DNA of 24,595 bases from an uncultured Lachnospiraceae bacterium (GCA_937901625.1 CALDIE010000080.1:1-24595), one strand, 5' to 3'; positions 6,412 to 15,287 are shown, counted from the stretch's first letter. Made by a program: numbers and translations. Notes: generated by a model from the letters alone, not told the origin.

Positions 6412-7425
6412 TTACCGAAGCGCGTCTCTTAACACTTCCAGGTTCTCCTCCATGACCGATAAATACGTCGTTCCCCCGGCAATCTCCTTAGCCGTTACCG
6501 ACTGCATGGAATGGATGGTGAGGATTTCCTGATCCTTCCGGACGGTATTGTCCCGAACGGTCTGCGCGATCTTTACATCTCCTCCCTCGATCGTTAAGAT
6601 CACGGGAAGATCCAGTTCATCTATCTTTCCCGCGAGGAAAAGGATCGTCTCGAAACTTGCCTCCGTCTCGGCGGAACACCCCGCAAAGGCCGCGTAATAC
6701 TCAAGGTTGTAATCATCCACCAGATAGCGGAAGGGAAAACGATCCGCAAACAAAAGCGTATCCACTCTTCCGGCGGATACCGCCTCCGCATAGTCTGCAT
6801 CCAGCGTCCCGATCTTATCAAGGTATTCAGACGCGTTATCCGAATACTCTTTCGCATGAGCGGGATCGAGTTCCGATAAGGTATCCGCGATCACTCCGGT
6901 AAAGATTTCGGCATTTTTTAAGGACAGCCATACATGCTCATCCGCCTCTTTTCCTTCTTCCTCTTCCTGATCCTCTTTTGCTTCCATCCCTTCAACGCTC
7001 TCTTCCATCCGGACATCATCTCCCAAGACCTCTAAGAGGTTGATCTCTCTGCGGTTTGGATTTTCTCTGCTCTCCAGCGTCTCTTTGACCCAGGTATCGG
7101 ATTCCCCTCCGACATAGATAAACAGATCGCAGTCCGCGATCAGGAGAATATCATCCACCGTTGGCTGGTAACTGTGCATATCCACGCCGTTATCCAACAG
7201 CATCGTCACCTCTGCCGCATCCGACTCTTCTCCCAGCACATTCATCACCCAGTCGTATTCCGGAAAGATCGTTGTCACGATCTTAAGAGGTTCCTCCTTA
7301 GACGAAGCATTCCCTCTGTCCTGTCCGGCTTTTGTATTGTCGGAGCCACAGGCAGTAAGACACAGCGATATTGCTACCGCTGTAAGAAAACGTATATATG
7401 TATTACCGATCCGAAACTTTCTCAT
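6412..7425 (-). CDS. Metal (Zn/Mn-type) ABC transporter substrate-binding lipoprotein
   Basis: Cluster A-I (ZnuA/AdcA-like) binding protein of 337 residues. Residues 1-26 are a lipoprotein signal with lipobox LTAC, Cys26 being the lipidated residue. Metal ligands expected from the family: His84 (MHSYQPT) and His164 (DEHVWLS), and an acidic residue near TIEGGD (278-283). The third histidine site of the family is replaced by ADRFPFRYL (227-235). In place of the His-rich loop common in Zn binders there is a Glu-rich segment (about 140-162), between the two His sites. The start follows GGGAG. No ATPase or permease gene adjoins; it is monocistronic between its own promoter and terminator, so the partners must be elsewhere. 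Zn is favoured over Mn by the Zur-like operator, but this is inference. Confidence 0.9.
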   Translation of the reverse strand: MRKFRIGNTYIRFLTAVAISLCLTACGSDNTKAGQDRGNASSKEEPLKIVTTIFPEYDWVMNVLGEESDAAEVTMLLDNGVDMHSYQPTVDDILLIADCDLFIYVGGESDTWVKETLESRENPNRREINLLEVLGDDVRMEESVEGMEAKEDQEEEEGKEADEHVWLSLKNAEIFTGVIADTLSELDPAHAKEYSDNASEYLDKIGTLDADYAEAVSAGRVDTLLFADRFPFRYLVDDYNLEYYAAFAGCSAETEASFETILFLAGKIDELDLPVILTIEGGDVKIAQTVRDNTVRKDQEILTIHSMQSVTAKEIAGGTTYLSVMEENLEVLRDALR

Positions 7426-7458
7426 CTCTGTCCGTCTCCCGTTTGTATGATCTATTGA

Positions 7459-7479
7459 AATTGAAAACCGTTTTCAATT
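7459..7479. promoter_or_regulatory. 21-bp palindromic operator, Fur/Zur-like
   Basis: A 9-3-9 perfect palindrome with core TTGAAAACCGTTTTCAA (7461-7477) overlaps the -10 hexamer and the expected start of transcription of the metal-binding lipoprotein gene. TGAAAA-n-TTTTCA symmetry resembles operators of Fur-family zinc repressors. Position and symmetry indicate repression by a dimeric regulator, probably metal-responsive. Confidence 0.75.
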
Positions 7480-7505
7480 ATAGAGCGGACTGATACCTGT
7501 GTCAA
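7477..7505 (-). promoter_or_regulatory. Consensus sigma-A promoter of the metal-binding lipoprotein gene
   Basis: TTGACA (7505-7500) and TATAAT (7482-7477) are both perfect, with a 17-bp spacer. Such a strong promoter fits a gene held down by a repressor, here through the overlapping palindrome at 7459-7479. Confidence 0.93.
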
Positions 7506-7523
7506 TAGATATGAGAATCGTTT

Positions 7524-8621
7524 TTATTTTTGCGAGAGTTGTTTTTTTAACTCTCTGATCAGCGCGTCTTTTTTCTCATTCTCCTCCCGAAGATTCCTGT
7601 TGTAATCGGAAATGGTCTTGATGTACTGTGACTGCGCGGTAACATCCGACACCGTGATCTGGTAGCCGCGCTTACGGCCTCCGTCGTAGAGGTATCCCAC
7701 CACGATCCGATAGGTCATTCCCGCCTTTTCGTAAGTCTGTTCTCTGGAAATCTCGTCGGTTAAGAAATCTTCGACCCAGTTCTTTACCAGGTGCCTGAAC
7801 TCCTTATCCGGGATCGGCGCGTCCACGCGCGTCTCTCCTATCAGAGGTAACAGCCTTCTGGCGGTCTCGTTGGAAGAGACATAATTCATCTTCAGATCAA
7901 AAGAAAGATATCCGTTTTCTCCTCTTTCCACCAGATTTTCCCTGACAGAACTCCCGATATCGTATATCGGCAGACGATCGACAATAAACAGATATACAAA
8001 GGCATCCACAAAGTAGGCTAAGGGGATCAACTCCACATCCTTCGTAACAGCCCGTCCGCCAAAGAAAGCAAAGATCGAAAACGCCTCCGTAATGGCCAGG
8101 AGAATGATATTCCTTTTGGAGGCTTCTCTTTTCTTCCGGATCGCGTAAATGATAGCCCCTACCGAAATGATGAAGTAGATGGCTATCAAGCCGTAAAAGG
8201 CGGTATGCACCGGACCGTATGTCTTTTTAAGGGTCGTGATCCCTCTTACCGTTTCGATCTCCACCGACGAATAGAATACTTTGCTGTGTCCGATGGACAA
8301 CACAAAAATATACATTATGGTACTGAGCAGAGTAAAGAAGAATGCCAGATGTTTCGAAAAACGTATCTTGCAAAGATATAAGATATTATACATCACCAGC
8401 AGCAGCAGATAGCATCCTCCGATATAAGTGATCTTCGTCCCCGTGATCGCTTCTCCCACATCCTTTGATATCGCCACGATCACATATCCGGCGTTGGCAA
8501 AAGGGATCAGTATGTAGACCACCGAAAGATACACCTCAAAACTGGGATGCCATTTTTTGAAATATACAAAAGAACAGATCAGTGACGCGACCGTCATCAA
8601 AATGTAATAGTACAGGATCAC
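7524..8621 (-). CDS. 7TM-PAS sensory protein without an output domain
   Basis: A 365-residue membrane protein. Seven hydrophobic segments (about 3-20, 30-52, 64-84, 92-112, 138-160, 172-192, 198-217) match the N-terminal 7TM region found on histidine kinases and c-di-GMP enzymes. A PAS-like domain follows (about 225-330), and a charged coiled coil (336-365) ends the protein. There is no kinase, GGDEF, EAL or HD-GYP domain after the coiled coil, where relatives usually carry one. The start is GTG, sharing its first G with the TAG stop of the upstream EAL gene (TAGTG), with AAGGTGG upstream; an ATG at codon 9 is an alternative. The overlap implies joint function with the EAL protein, perhaps as its sensor partner. 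No terminator is visible downstream. Confidence 0.82.
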   Translation of the reverse strand: MILYYYILMTVASLICSFVYFKKWHPSFEVYLSVVYILIPFANAGYVIVAISKDVGEAITGTKITYIGGCYLLLLVMYNILYLCKIRFSKHLAFFFTLLSTIMYIFVLSIGHSKVFYSSVEIETVRGITTLKKTYGPVHTAFYGLIAIYFIISVGAIIYAIRKKREASKRNIILLAITEAFSIFAFFGGRAVTKDVELIPLAYFVDAFVYLFIVDRLPIYDIGSSVRENLVERGENGYLSFDLKMNYVSSNETARRLLPLIGETRVDAPIPDKEFRHLVKNWVEDFLTDEISREQTYEKAGMTYRIVVGYLYDGGRKRGYQITVSDVTAQSQYIKTISDYNRNLREENEKKDALIRELKKQLSQK

Positions 8622-10543
8622 TATGAATTCACCACCTTTACATATTCCAGAAAAACTTCTTCCGGAACCGGCTTAGAGAAGAAAAATCCCTGCAGATAAT
8701 CGCAGCCTAAGTCCTCTAAGAGCATCTTTTGCTCCACCGTCTCAACACCTTCCACAAGAACCGTGTACTTCATATCCTTCATCATATGGATCGTATTGGA
8801 TAAAAGGATCCCGCAGTTGCGATCACCCGTCCCTCCCTTCGGATCGAGCGCGTTCCACAAAATGCTCTTATCGAGCTTGATGATACCGAAAGGCATTTCA
8901 AACATATAAGAATAGTTGGAATACCCTGTTCCGTAATCATCCAGGGAAAAGGTAAAGCCCATTTCTCTCAGGCTCTCCACATTCTTCTTTAACTCCATAC
9001 GGTTTTTGGCCGCCGCGGATTCCGTGATCTCCAGATTGATCCTCTTCGAAGGCAGATCGTACTTGCGAAGGATCTGACGGAAAGTCTTTGTCAGCTCCGT
9101 GTTCATGCACTGAACGGTGGATAGATTTACCTCGATATAATCCACTCCGTACTTATCTAACTGTTTGGTCTTATAAAAACGGCAAACCTGTTCAAATACA
9201 AACTCACCGATCTTGTCGATCTGACCGCTCTTTTCCGCCACCGGGATAAATTCCTCGGGAGAGATAAAACCGTACTCCCCGTTAGTCAGGCGGATCAATG
9301 CCTCCGCGGAGTGAAAACGATTGCTCTTTCTTTCCCAGATCGGCTGATAAAAAACGCGGAATCCGCCGTTTTGAAGGGCCTCCGTGATCAGGCTCTCCAA
9401 TAAAAGCCTCCGTTTGTTGGTCTCCACGATCTTACTGATCTTTACGCGTTCACCGAAGCTCTCATCATAAGGGGAATCAATGACCAGCATCAGATCCTCC
9501 AACGACTCCACATCCTCCATAAAACGCCCGAAGCAGACCTGGACAGGGAAAAGCATATGCACACTACCCTTCCCCCAGCGGTTCTCGAAGCGGTCGAGGA
9601 TCTGACCGCAGAGATCCTTCATCTCATCTTTTCCGACGCCCTCCCCCAAAAGGACAAAGTGTCCGCCGGTACAGTCATAACAAAGCATCCGGGGATCGAG
9701 CTTTTCCAGCCATGCAGCGATCTCGCGAAGAAAGGCGTTGGTCTGCTCCACCCCGACGGTCATATTGTAATATGAAAGATTCGATAATTTGATAATGATA
9801 AAAGAACGGCGCTTTCGATGAAAGGCAGGCGTTGCCGCCTCGAGAAAGGCATAGCGGTTAAGTACTCCCGTCGAGTGATTGATGATATCATCCCTGTTTT
9901 CAATAGAATATAAGACGCCCATAAATCCGATGGTTTGCGTAAAGATTTCCACCAGAATATACGGAAACGAGATCTGAAACAAAAGGGATCCTACCTGCAT
10001 GACCAGAAAGAAGAGCAACGGGTAGTACTTGCTTCGCGTAAGGTTTCGCTTGTAGCAGATGATGAGCACCATAACCGCGATCATGTAGCCGATGGCAATG
10101 ATCCAGAAAACGATAAATACCGTTCCGTGTGTATATAGACCATTTTCATCATAATAAAAGATTTCCCTGAAAAAGGGATTGAGCGCAAGCAGAATAAGAT
10201 CGATCATAAGCGGGATGGAGATCAGGAAGAATGTCCTCTTTCGCATCGTCTTTCCGATACCCAGAAGATAAAGGGTATAAAACAGGAATAAAAGAGGCAT
10301 GATATTGTGGAAAACAAGATAGACATAATTCCACAGATCCTGAAGCCAGATACGATCCGGCAGGTGATAGGAATTCTCCACGGAGCTTAAGATATCCGAA
10401 AGAGCCGTAATGATATTGGTGATCATTACCAGCAGGAATATACGGTTTGTCACTGTTTTTAAGCCCTTTTTTTCGAGCATATAAAAAACAATGACAACAG
10501 AGAGTATCGTGGCAGCAATATCAAAGTCGATGTTATACAGCAT
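8621..10543 (-). CDS. Membrane c-di-GMP phosphodiesterase, 7TM - degenerate GGDEF - EAL
   Basis: A 640-residue protein with about six to seven membrane segments in residues 1-213, a degenerate GGDEF domain (about 222-370) and an EAL domain (about 385-636). In the GGDEF domain the signature is TGGHF (292-296), so cyclase activity is unlikely; it may bind GTP as a regulator. The EAL domain keeps the metal and catalytic residues: EAL at 414-416, Asn473, LEITES with Glu505/Glu508, DDYGTGYS with Asp535/Asp536, Lys556 and Asp558, EGVETVEQ with Glu598, and Gln618. It is therefore predicted to hydrolyse c-di-GMP to pGpG. It starts with ATG after GGGGAA and has its own promoter. The 7TM-PAS gene follows with a one-base overlap. 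It opposes the cyclase at 1192. Confidence 0.92.
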   Translation of the reverse strand: MLYNIDFDIAATILSVVIVFYMLEKKGLKTVTNRIFLLVMITNIITALSDILSSVENSYHLPDRIWLQDLWNYVYLVFHNIMPLLFLFYTLYLLGIGKTMRKRTFFLISIPLMIDLILLALNPFFREIFYYDENGLYTHGTVFIVFWIIAIGYMIAVMVLIICYKRNLTRSKYYPLLFFLVMQVGSLLFQISFPYILVEIFTQTIGFMGVLYSIENRDDIINHSTGVLNRYAFLEAATPAFHRKRRSFIIIKLSNLSYYNMTVGVEQTNAFLREIAAWLEKLDPRMLCYDCTGGHFVLLGEGVGKDEMKDLCGQILDRFENRWGKGSVHMLFPVQVCFGRFMEDVESLEDLMLVIDSPYDESFGERVKISKIVETNKRRLLLESLITEALQNGGFRVFYQPIWERKSNRFHSAEALIRLTNGEYGFISPEEFIPVAEKSGQIDKIGEFVFEQVCRFYKTKQLDKYGVDYIEVNLSTVQCMNTELTKTFRQILRKYDLPSKRINLEITESAAAKNRMELKKNVESLREMGFTFSLDDYGTGYSNYSYMFEMPFGIIKLDKSILWNALDPKGGTGDRNCGILLSNTIHMMKDMKYTVLVEGVETVEQKMLLEDLGCDYLQGFFFSKPVPEEVFLEYVKVVNS

Positions 10544-10587
10544 ATATTATTCCCCGCTATACAATTCTTAAACACCCCGTCTGTTCT

Positions 10588-10617
10588 ATTGTATGAAAGC
10601 CTTCCGTATCATGTCAA
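10588..10617 (-). promoter_or_regulatory. Sigma-A promoter of the EAL / 7TM-PAS operon
   Basis: TTGACA (10617-10612) and TACAAT (10593-10588) with an 18-bp spacer, about 45 bp ahead of the ATG at 10543. Confidence 0.8.
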
Positions 10618-10656
10618 TCGAGAATTAAATCATTTTCGATATCCCATACGTTTTTT

Positions 10657-10812
10657 CTACTCCGGCCGGCCGAGGCGCCGTAAGATCTCGTTTCCGGCCT
10701 TAGCTTCTCCGCTCTCACCTTCCCTGTCGTCTTCGCGATACGGTTCAAAGATCCTCTCAAACAAAAATTCCGCAAAGCACCTGTGCAGATCCTTTAGGCT
10801 TCGTCCTTCTCC
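10657..10812 (-). other. Open frame after the SulP gene with coding-like codons but no ATG/GTG start
   Basis: Between an in-frame TAA (10815-10813) and a TAG (10659-10657) lie 51 open codons with a codon mix like the neighbouring genes, reading in part DLHRCFAEFLFERIFEPYRE. The only possible starts are CTG or TTG (codon 17). It overlaps the last codons of the SulP gene in another frame. It may be a short protein, a remnant of a longer gene or chance; I cannot assign a function. Confidence 0.25.
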
Positions 10813-12482
10813 TTAGACTGCGCCAGAATTACCGATGCGCGCGCCAACGCGCTGTCGATATGCTCGCAGAAATTGTCTTCTCCCAAACGCTCCACAAACC
10901 CGGCCTTCTTCATCATACGCATCGGGCGCTCGTTAACATGGGAAAAGACCATGACAACATTCCGTTTCTTACAGGTTTCATAGAGACTTTCCAGAGAATG
11001 CATAGCCGTAGCGTCCAGCTCCGGCACACCTCTCATGCGAATGATGAGACATCTGGTAAAGTCTTTTAACGTGATCCTCGCGATCTGATCGGCCGCGCCG
11101 AAGAACATCGGACCGCTGATCTCGTACACACGCACTTCTTTGGGCACTTCCTTTAAGTGGATCGCGTCCGGATCGTCCTCCACGTCGGGGATATCATAGG
11201 TCCATCCGCGGATCTCCGACTCATCGCTCATATGCTTCATGAACAATACGCAGGCCAAAAGCATTCCCACCTCGATCGCAACCACCAGATCAAAGACAAT
11301 GGTCAGGATAAAGGTTACACACAATACGATGATATCGCTCTTTGAGGAAGTCTTAACCAGATGGAGGAACTGTCTCCACTGGCACATATTGTAAGCGACC
11401 ATAAAGAGGATCGCCGCGATGGTGGGCATCGGGATCAGCGCCGCGTAAGGCATCAGAAGGACGAGTACCAGCACCAGTGACAGTGAGTGTACAATACCCG
11501 CGATGGGAGTACGTCCGCCGTTTTTGATATTTGCCGCCGTACGGGCGATCGCGCCGGTTGCCGGGATACCGCCAAACAAAGCCGATCCGATGTTTCCTAT
11601 TCCCTGCGCGATCAGTTCCATATTGGAACGGTGGTGGCTCGCGATCATACTGTCCGCCACCACACAGGATAACAGGGATTCGATCCCGGCTAAAATAGCG
11701 ATGGTAAACGCATCTGTAAATACGGTTCTGATCATTCCCAGTGAAAACTCCGGCATCACAAAGCAAGGAAGACGGTTACTGATCGTATACAGATCACCGA
11801 TCGTAAGTACGTCCATATGTAAAAACTTCACCATCAGGATGCCTGCAAGTACAGCGATCAACGATCCCGGGATCACTTTGCTGATATACGGCCACACGAT
11901 CAGGATCAGTAAAGATACTCCGCCGACGATCAATGCCTGTACATTTAAAGTAGAAAGATTGGCAGCAAAGACTTTCATCTTATCCATCGTCTCAATGGTC
12001 ACAGTCCCTTCCGGATAAGTAAGTCCGAAAAAGTCCTTGAGCTGTCCGATCACGATCGTCACGGCGATACCCGCCGTAAATCCTGTTGTGATGGTGTACG
12101 GGATATACTTGATCAACGATCCCAGACGCAGCAGTCCCATTACGATCAGAATGATACCGGCCATGATCGTTGCCAGTGCCAGACCGCTCATTCCGTTTCT
12201 GGCTACGATCCCCGCAACGATCGTTGCAAAAGCCGCTGTCGGTCCGGCGATCTGTACCCTGCTTCCCCCGAAGAAGGAAATCAAAAACCCCGCAATGATC
12301 GCCGTATAAAGTCCCTGTTCCGGTCCGACGCCGGAGGCTAAAGCCAGTGCGATGGAAAGCGGCAGGGCGATGATCGCCACGATGATCCCGGAGATCACAT
12401 CCTTTACAAACTGTCCCTTATCATACTTTTTGATGACAGAGAACAACATCGGCTTTAACTTATCTTTACTTTGCGCACTCAT
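10794..12482 (-). CDS. SulP family anion permease with STAS domain
   Basis: Inner-membrane transporter of the SLC26/SulP family, 562 residues from the ATG at 12482, which follows AAAGGAG at 5-nt spacing. The frame extends 16 codons further upstream but has no ribosome binding site there. Residues from about 30 to 430 hold the membrane domain, including the family signature GLYTAIIAGFLISFFGGS and AGPTAAFATIV near the anion site. The C-terminal STAS domain (about 450-545) contains LIIRMRGVPELDATAMHSLE. SulP proteins move sulfate, bicarbonate or dicarboxylates; the substrate is not predictable from sequence. It begins 78 bp after livF on the same strand with no clear terminator or promoter between, so co-transcription is possible although the functions look unrelated. 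Confidence 0.92.
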   Translation of the reverse strand: MSAQSKDKLKPMLFSVIKKYDKGQFVKDVISGIIVAIIALPLSIALALASGVGPEQGLYTAIIAGFLISFFGGSRVQIAGPTAAFATIVAGIVARNGMSGLALATIMAGIILIVMGLLRLGSLIKYIPYTITTGFTAGIAVTIVIGQLKDFFGLTYPEGTVTIETMDKMKVFAANLSTLNVQALIVGGVSLLILIVWPYISKVIPGSLIAVLAGILMVKFLHMDVLTIGDLYTISNRLPCFVMPEFSLGMIRTVFTDAFTIAILAGIESLLSCVVADSMIASHHRSNMELIAQGIGNIGSALFGGIPATGAIARTAANIKNGGRTPIAGIVHSLSLVLVLVLLMPYAALIPMPTIAAILFMVAYNMCQWRQFLHLVKTSSKSDIIVLCVTFILTIVFDLVVAIEVGMLLACVLFMKHMSDESEIRGWTYDIPDVEDDPDAIHLKEVPKEVRVYEISGPMFFGAADQIARITLKDFTRCLIIRMRGVPELDATAMHSLESLYETCKKRNVVMVFSHVNERPMRMMKKAGFVERLGEDNFCEHIDSALARASVILAQSKEKDEA

Positions 12483-12537
12483 ACTTACTCCTTTTGTATT
12501 ACGGTTCCGTTTTGTTCTTTGTACCCCCAAAACAGCC

Positions 12538-12559
12538 GGTCTTAAGGAATTCCCTAAGA
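12538..12559. repeat. Inverted repeat between livF and the SulP gene
   Basis: GTCTTAAGG and CCCTAAGAC around AATT form a 9-bp arm palindrome with one mismatch, directly after the livF stop. No T-run follows on the minus strand, so it is a weak terminator at best; it may be an mRNA processing or stability hairpin. Confidence 0.5.
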
Positions 12560-12560
12560 C

Positions 12561-13271
12561 TTACATACCCAGGTATGCCTTCTTTACTGCTTCATCTTCC
12601 ATCAGATCGCTTGCCTTTCCGCTCATTGTGATCTGTCCCGTCTCCAGAACATACGCCCTGTCGGCAATTCCAAGCGCCATCTTCGCGTTCTGTTCCACCA
12701 AAAGGATCGTAATCCCCTCTTCATGACAGAACTCAATGATCTTAAATACCTCTTTTACGAGCAGCGGTGAAAGTCCCATGGATGGCTCATCCATTAAGAT
12801 CAGTTTCGGTTTACTCATCAGCGCCCGCCCCATCGCAAGCATCTGCTGCTCTCCGCCGGATAACGTACCGGCGCGCTGGTTCTTTCTCTCTTCGAGTCTG
12901 GGGAAGTGCTTATAGATCATCTTTAGCGTTTCCGCTGACTCAGCGGCGTCATTTCTGGTGTAAGCTCCCATTTTCAGGTTCTGGAGCACGGTCATGTCCG
13001 AGAAAACCCTTCGGCCTTCCGGCACATGCGCCATACCCATGCCGACGATCTTGTGGGGCTGGATCTTTGTGATGTCCGTACCCTCAAAGAGGATACTGCC
13101 CGTCGTGGGCGAGATCAATCCGCTGATGGTGTGCAGTATCGTTGTCTTGCCGGCACCGTTGGCACCGATGAGCGCTACGATCTCTCCCTGCTCCACATCA
13201 AAGCTGATCCCTTTGATCGCCTGTATCATTCCGTAGTGGACCTGTACGTCCTTAATCTCTAACATAGCCAT
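12561..13271 (-). CDS. livF: Branched-chain amino acid ABC transporter ATP-binding protein LivF
   Basis: One of the two cytoplasmic ATPases of the HAAT-family importer. Walker A GANGAGKTT (36-44), signature LSGGEQQ (137-143), Walker B LILMDEPSMGLSP (157-169) and a switch His region (VEQNAKMALG) are all present. At 236 residues it has LivF length and the LivF-type GRRVFSDMTVLQNL segment (86-99). It is the last liv gene, separated from livG by 114 bp that contain no recognisable gene. Its Shine-Dalgarno site (AAAGG, 12 nt away) is weaker than those of the other liv genes. Confidence 0.95.
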   Translation of the reverse strand: MAMLEIKDVQVHYGMIQAIKGISFDVEQGEIVALIGANGAGKTTILHTISGLISPTTGSILFEGTDITKIQPHKIVGMGMAHVPEGRRVFSDMTVLQNLKMGAYTRNDAAESAETLKMIYKHFPRLEERKNQRAGTLSGGEQQMLAMGRALMSKPKLILMDEPSMGLSPLLVKEVFKIIEFCHEEGITILLVEQNAKMALGIADRAYVLETGQITMSGKASDLMEDEAVKKAYLGM

Positions 13272-13385
13272 TTTGTCATTGACCTTTCTGACATCTATAC
13301 CGTCACTTAGGATCTGTTCATAAATAAATCTTCACAATTGACTTGTTCAGATGCTCATCTGCCGCATCAGAAAGCCTCGTCGTAA

Positions 13386-14144
13386 TTAATCTCCGATATA
13401 TGCCTTGATAACCTCCGGGTTGCTTAAGACTTCTTTGGTCTTACCCTGGCAGAGGATCTGTCCGAAGTTTAATACCGTCAGTTCCTCGCAGATACCGGAT
13501 ACCAGTTTCATATCATGTTCGATCAAAAGGATCGTCATATCAAAATGATCCCTTACAAAGTGGATCGTATTCATCAGTTCCTCTGTTTCGTTCGGGTTCA
13601 TACCGGCCGCGGGCTCGTCTAAAAGCAAAAGCTTCGGAGCCGTTGCCATGGCTCTCGCGATCTCGAGTTTTCTCTGTTTACCGTACGGAAGGTTCGAAGC
13701 CAGAAAATCCGCCTCGCTGTCAAGGTCAAATACCTTTAAAAGGCTCATGGCCTCCTCGTTCATCTCCTTCTCCACCTGAAAATACTTCGGGAGACGGAAC
13801 ACCCCGGTTAAGGTACTGTAGCGGTATTTGTTATGAAGACCGACCTTAACATTATCAAGCACGGACATATCCTTAAACAGACGGATGTTCTGAAACGTTC
13901 TCGCGATCCCGTCACGGTTTATCTCTGCCGGCGCATGACCGGTGATATCCGTGCCTTCGAGCCTGATATGACCTTCGTTTGGCTTGTAAACACCCGTCAA
14001 AAGGTTAAAGACCGTTGTCTTGCCGGCTCCGTTGGGGCCGATCAGTCCGTACAGGCAGCCCTTTTCTATCGATACGCTGAAATTATCTACGGCTCTCAAG
14101 CCGCCAAACGAAATACTTAAGTTATTTACTTCCAGAAGCGCCAT
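13386..14144 (-). CDS. livG: Branched-chain amino acid ABC transporter ATP-binding protein LivG
   Basis: Partner ATPase of LivF, 252 residues. Walker A GPNGAGKTT (36-44), a divergent signature LPYGKQRKLEIARA (152-165) characteristic of LivG proteins, and Walker B LLLLDEPAAGMNP (172-184). FQNIRLFKDMSVLDNV (85-100) is the Q-loop region. The ATG at 14144 is one base from the livM stop and uses AAGGAGG located in the livM 3' end, so the two are translationally coupled. Confidence 0.96.
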   Translation of the reverse strand: MALLEVNNLSISFGGLRAVDNFSVSIEKGCLYGLIGPNGAGKTTVFNLLTGVYKPNEGHIRLEGTDITGHAPAEINRDGIARTFQNIRLFKDMSVLDNVKVGLHNKYRYSTLTGVFRLPKYFQVEKEMNEEAMSLLKVFDLDSEADFLASNLPYGKQRKLEIARAMATAPKLLLLDEPAAGMNPNETEELMNTIHFVRDHFDMTILLIEHDMKLVSGICEELTVLNFGQILCQGKTKEVLSNPEVIKAYIGD

Positions 14145-14145
14145 A

Positions 14146-15273
14146 TCAGTCAGCCTCCTTCTTTAACTTACCTGTGATCGCCGCTTTGATCTTTTCTCTG
14201 ACCTCCAGAGCCTTCGGCGCCCAGTTGACCAGCATGATCACGATCAGGACGATCGAGTAGATCAGCATACGATAGTTGTTTAATCCTCTGAGCATCTCCG
14301 GTAGCACATAGAGGATCGCTGCCGCGATCACGGATCCGCGGATATTTCCGATACCGCCGAGCACCACATATACCAGGATCATGATGGAAACATTGTATCC
14401 GAAATAACCGCTGGTGGCTGTCAGTGTGGACATGTTATGTGAAAAGAGCACGCCCGCCGTTCCGGCAATAGCTGCCGATACGGTAAAGGCTAACATCTTA
14501 TAGCCCGTTACATTGATACCGATGGACTGTGCCGCGATACGGTTGTCACGGATCGCCATAACAGCGCGTCCGGTTCTGGAATTCACCAGATTCTGGACGA
14601 TGATCAGCGCCAGCAAAAGGAGAACAATTCCGATCGTAAAACTGGAGTCCGTAGGTGACCCCTGTATACCCATGGCTCCGTTGATCAGCATCTTTCCTTC
14701 TCCCTGAAGCGTGAAGCTCTTAAAGGAGATATGCAATCCCGTCTCGTCGTAGCCGAGATAGATGGCCGCCAGGATGTTCTTGATGATCTCTCCAAAAGCA
14801 AGTGTTACGATCGCCAGATAGTCCCCGTTTAAGCGAAGTACCGGAATACCGATCAGGAAACCGAAGATTGCCGCAACAACCGTGCCGATCAAAAGAGCGA
14901 TAAAGAAGCGGAGGCCTGAGGGCATATCCGTCTGCTTCATCACTACCGAGAAGAGCGATGCGCTGAAAGCGCCGATACACATAAAACCTGCGTGTCCGAG
15001 ACTTAAATCTCCCAGGATACCAACGACCAGGTTTAAGGCCACCGCAACGATGGCATAATAGGTTAACGGAACCAGCAGTCCGTTAAAATGCGCCGACAAA
15101 TGTCCCGTTGCTTTTAAGATCTGAACGATCGCATAGAAAGCGATCACGATACCGTAGGTGATGTAATTGCGGCGGGATGCCTTCCTCGACATCTTCTTTA
15201 CGATATCCATGTTATCCATGTTCTGTACGTCTGTTTCTTCCTGTTTAAGGGATTGTTCTTTTTCTTTACTCAT
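14146..15273 (-). CDS. livM: Branched-chain amino acid ABC transporter permease LivM
   Basis: A 375-residue membrane permease of the LivM type. Residues 1-35 are a hydrophilic cytoplasmic extension rich in Lys, Glu and Asp; about eight or more membrane segments follow. Family hallmarks are YYAIVAVALNLVVGILGDLSLGHAGF (about 72-97, described here by its start and end), GDYLAIVTLAFGEI and the C-terminal EAA-like loop SVSAAIAGTAGVLFSH. It follows livH after 14 bp, with GGGAGGAG upstream of the ATG. Confidence 0.94.
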   Translation of the reverse strand: MSKEKEQSLKQEETDVQNMDNMDIVKKMSRKASRRNYITYGIVIAFYAIVQILKATGHLSAHFNGLLVPLTYYAIVAVALNLVVGILGDLSLGHAGFMCIGAFSASLFSVVMKQTDMPSGLRFFIALLIGTVVAAIFGFLIGIPVLRLNGDYLAIVTLAFGEIIKNILAAIYLGYDETGLHISFKSFTLQGEGKMLINGAMGIQGSPTDSSFTIGIVLLLLALIIVQNLVNSRTGRAVMAIRDNRIAAQSIGINVTGYKMLAFTVSAAIAGTAGVLFSHNMSTLTATSGYFGYNVSIMILVYVVLGGIGNIRGSVIAAAILYVLPEMLRGLNNYRMLIYSIVLIVIMLVNWAPKALEVREKIKAAITGKLKKEAD

Positions 15274-15287
15274 CTTCTTCTCCTCCC

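Noticed and set aside
11503..12018. 171-codon plus-strand frame within the SulP gene
   Set aside because: Antisense to conserved SulP membrane segments; its hydrophobic pattern mirrors that gene.
13272..13385. Possible small gene or terminator between livG and livF
   Set aside because: Only a 5-bp hairpin without T-run and no frame with a ribosome binding site; nothing to annotate.
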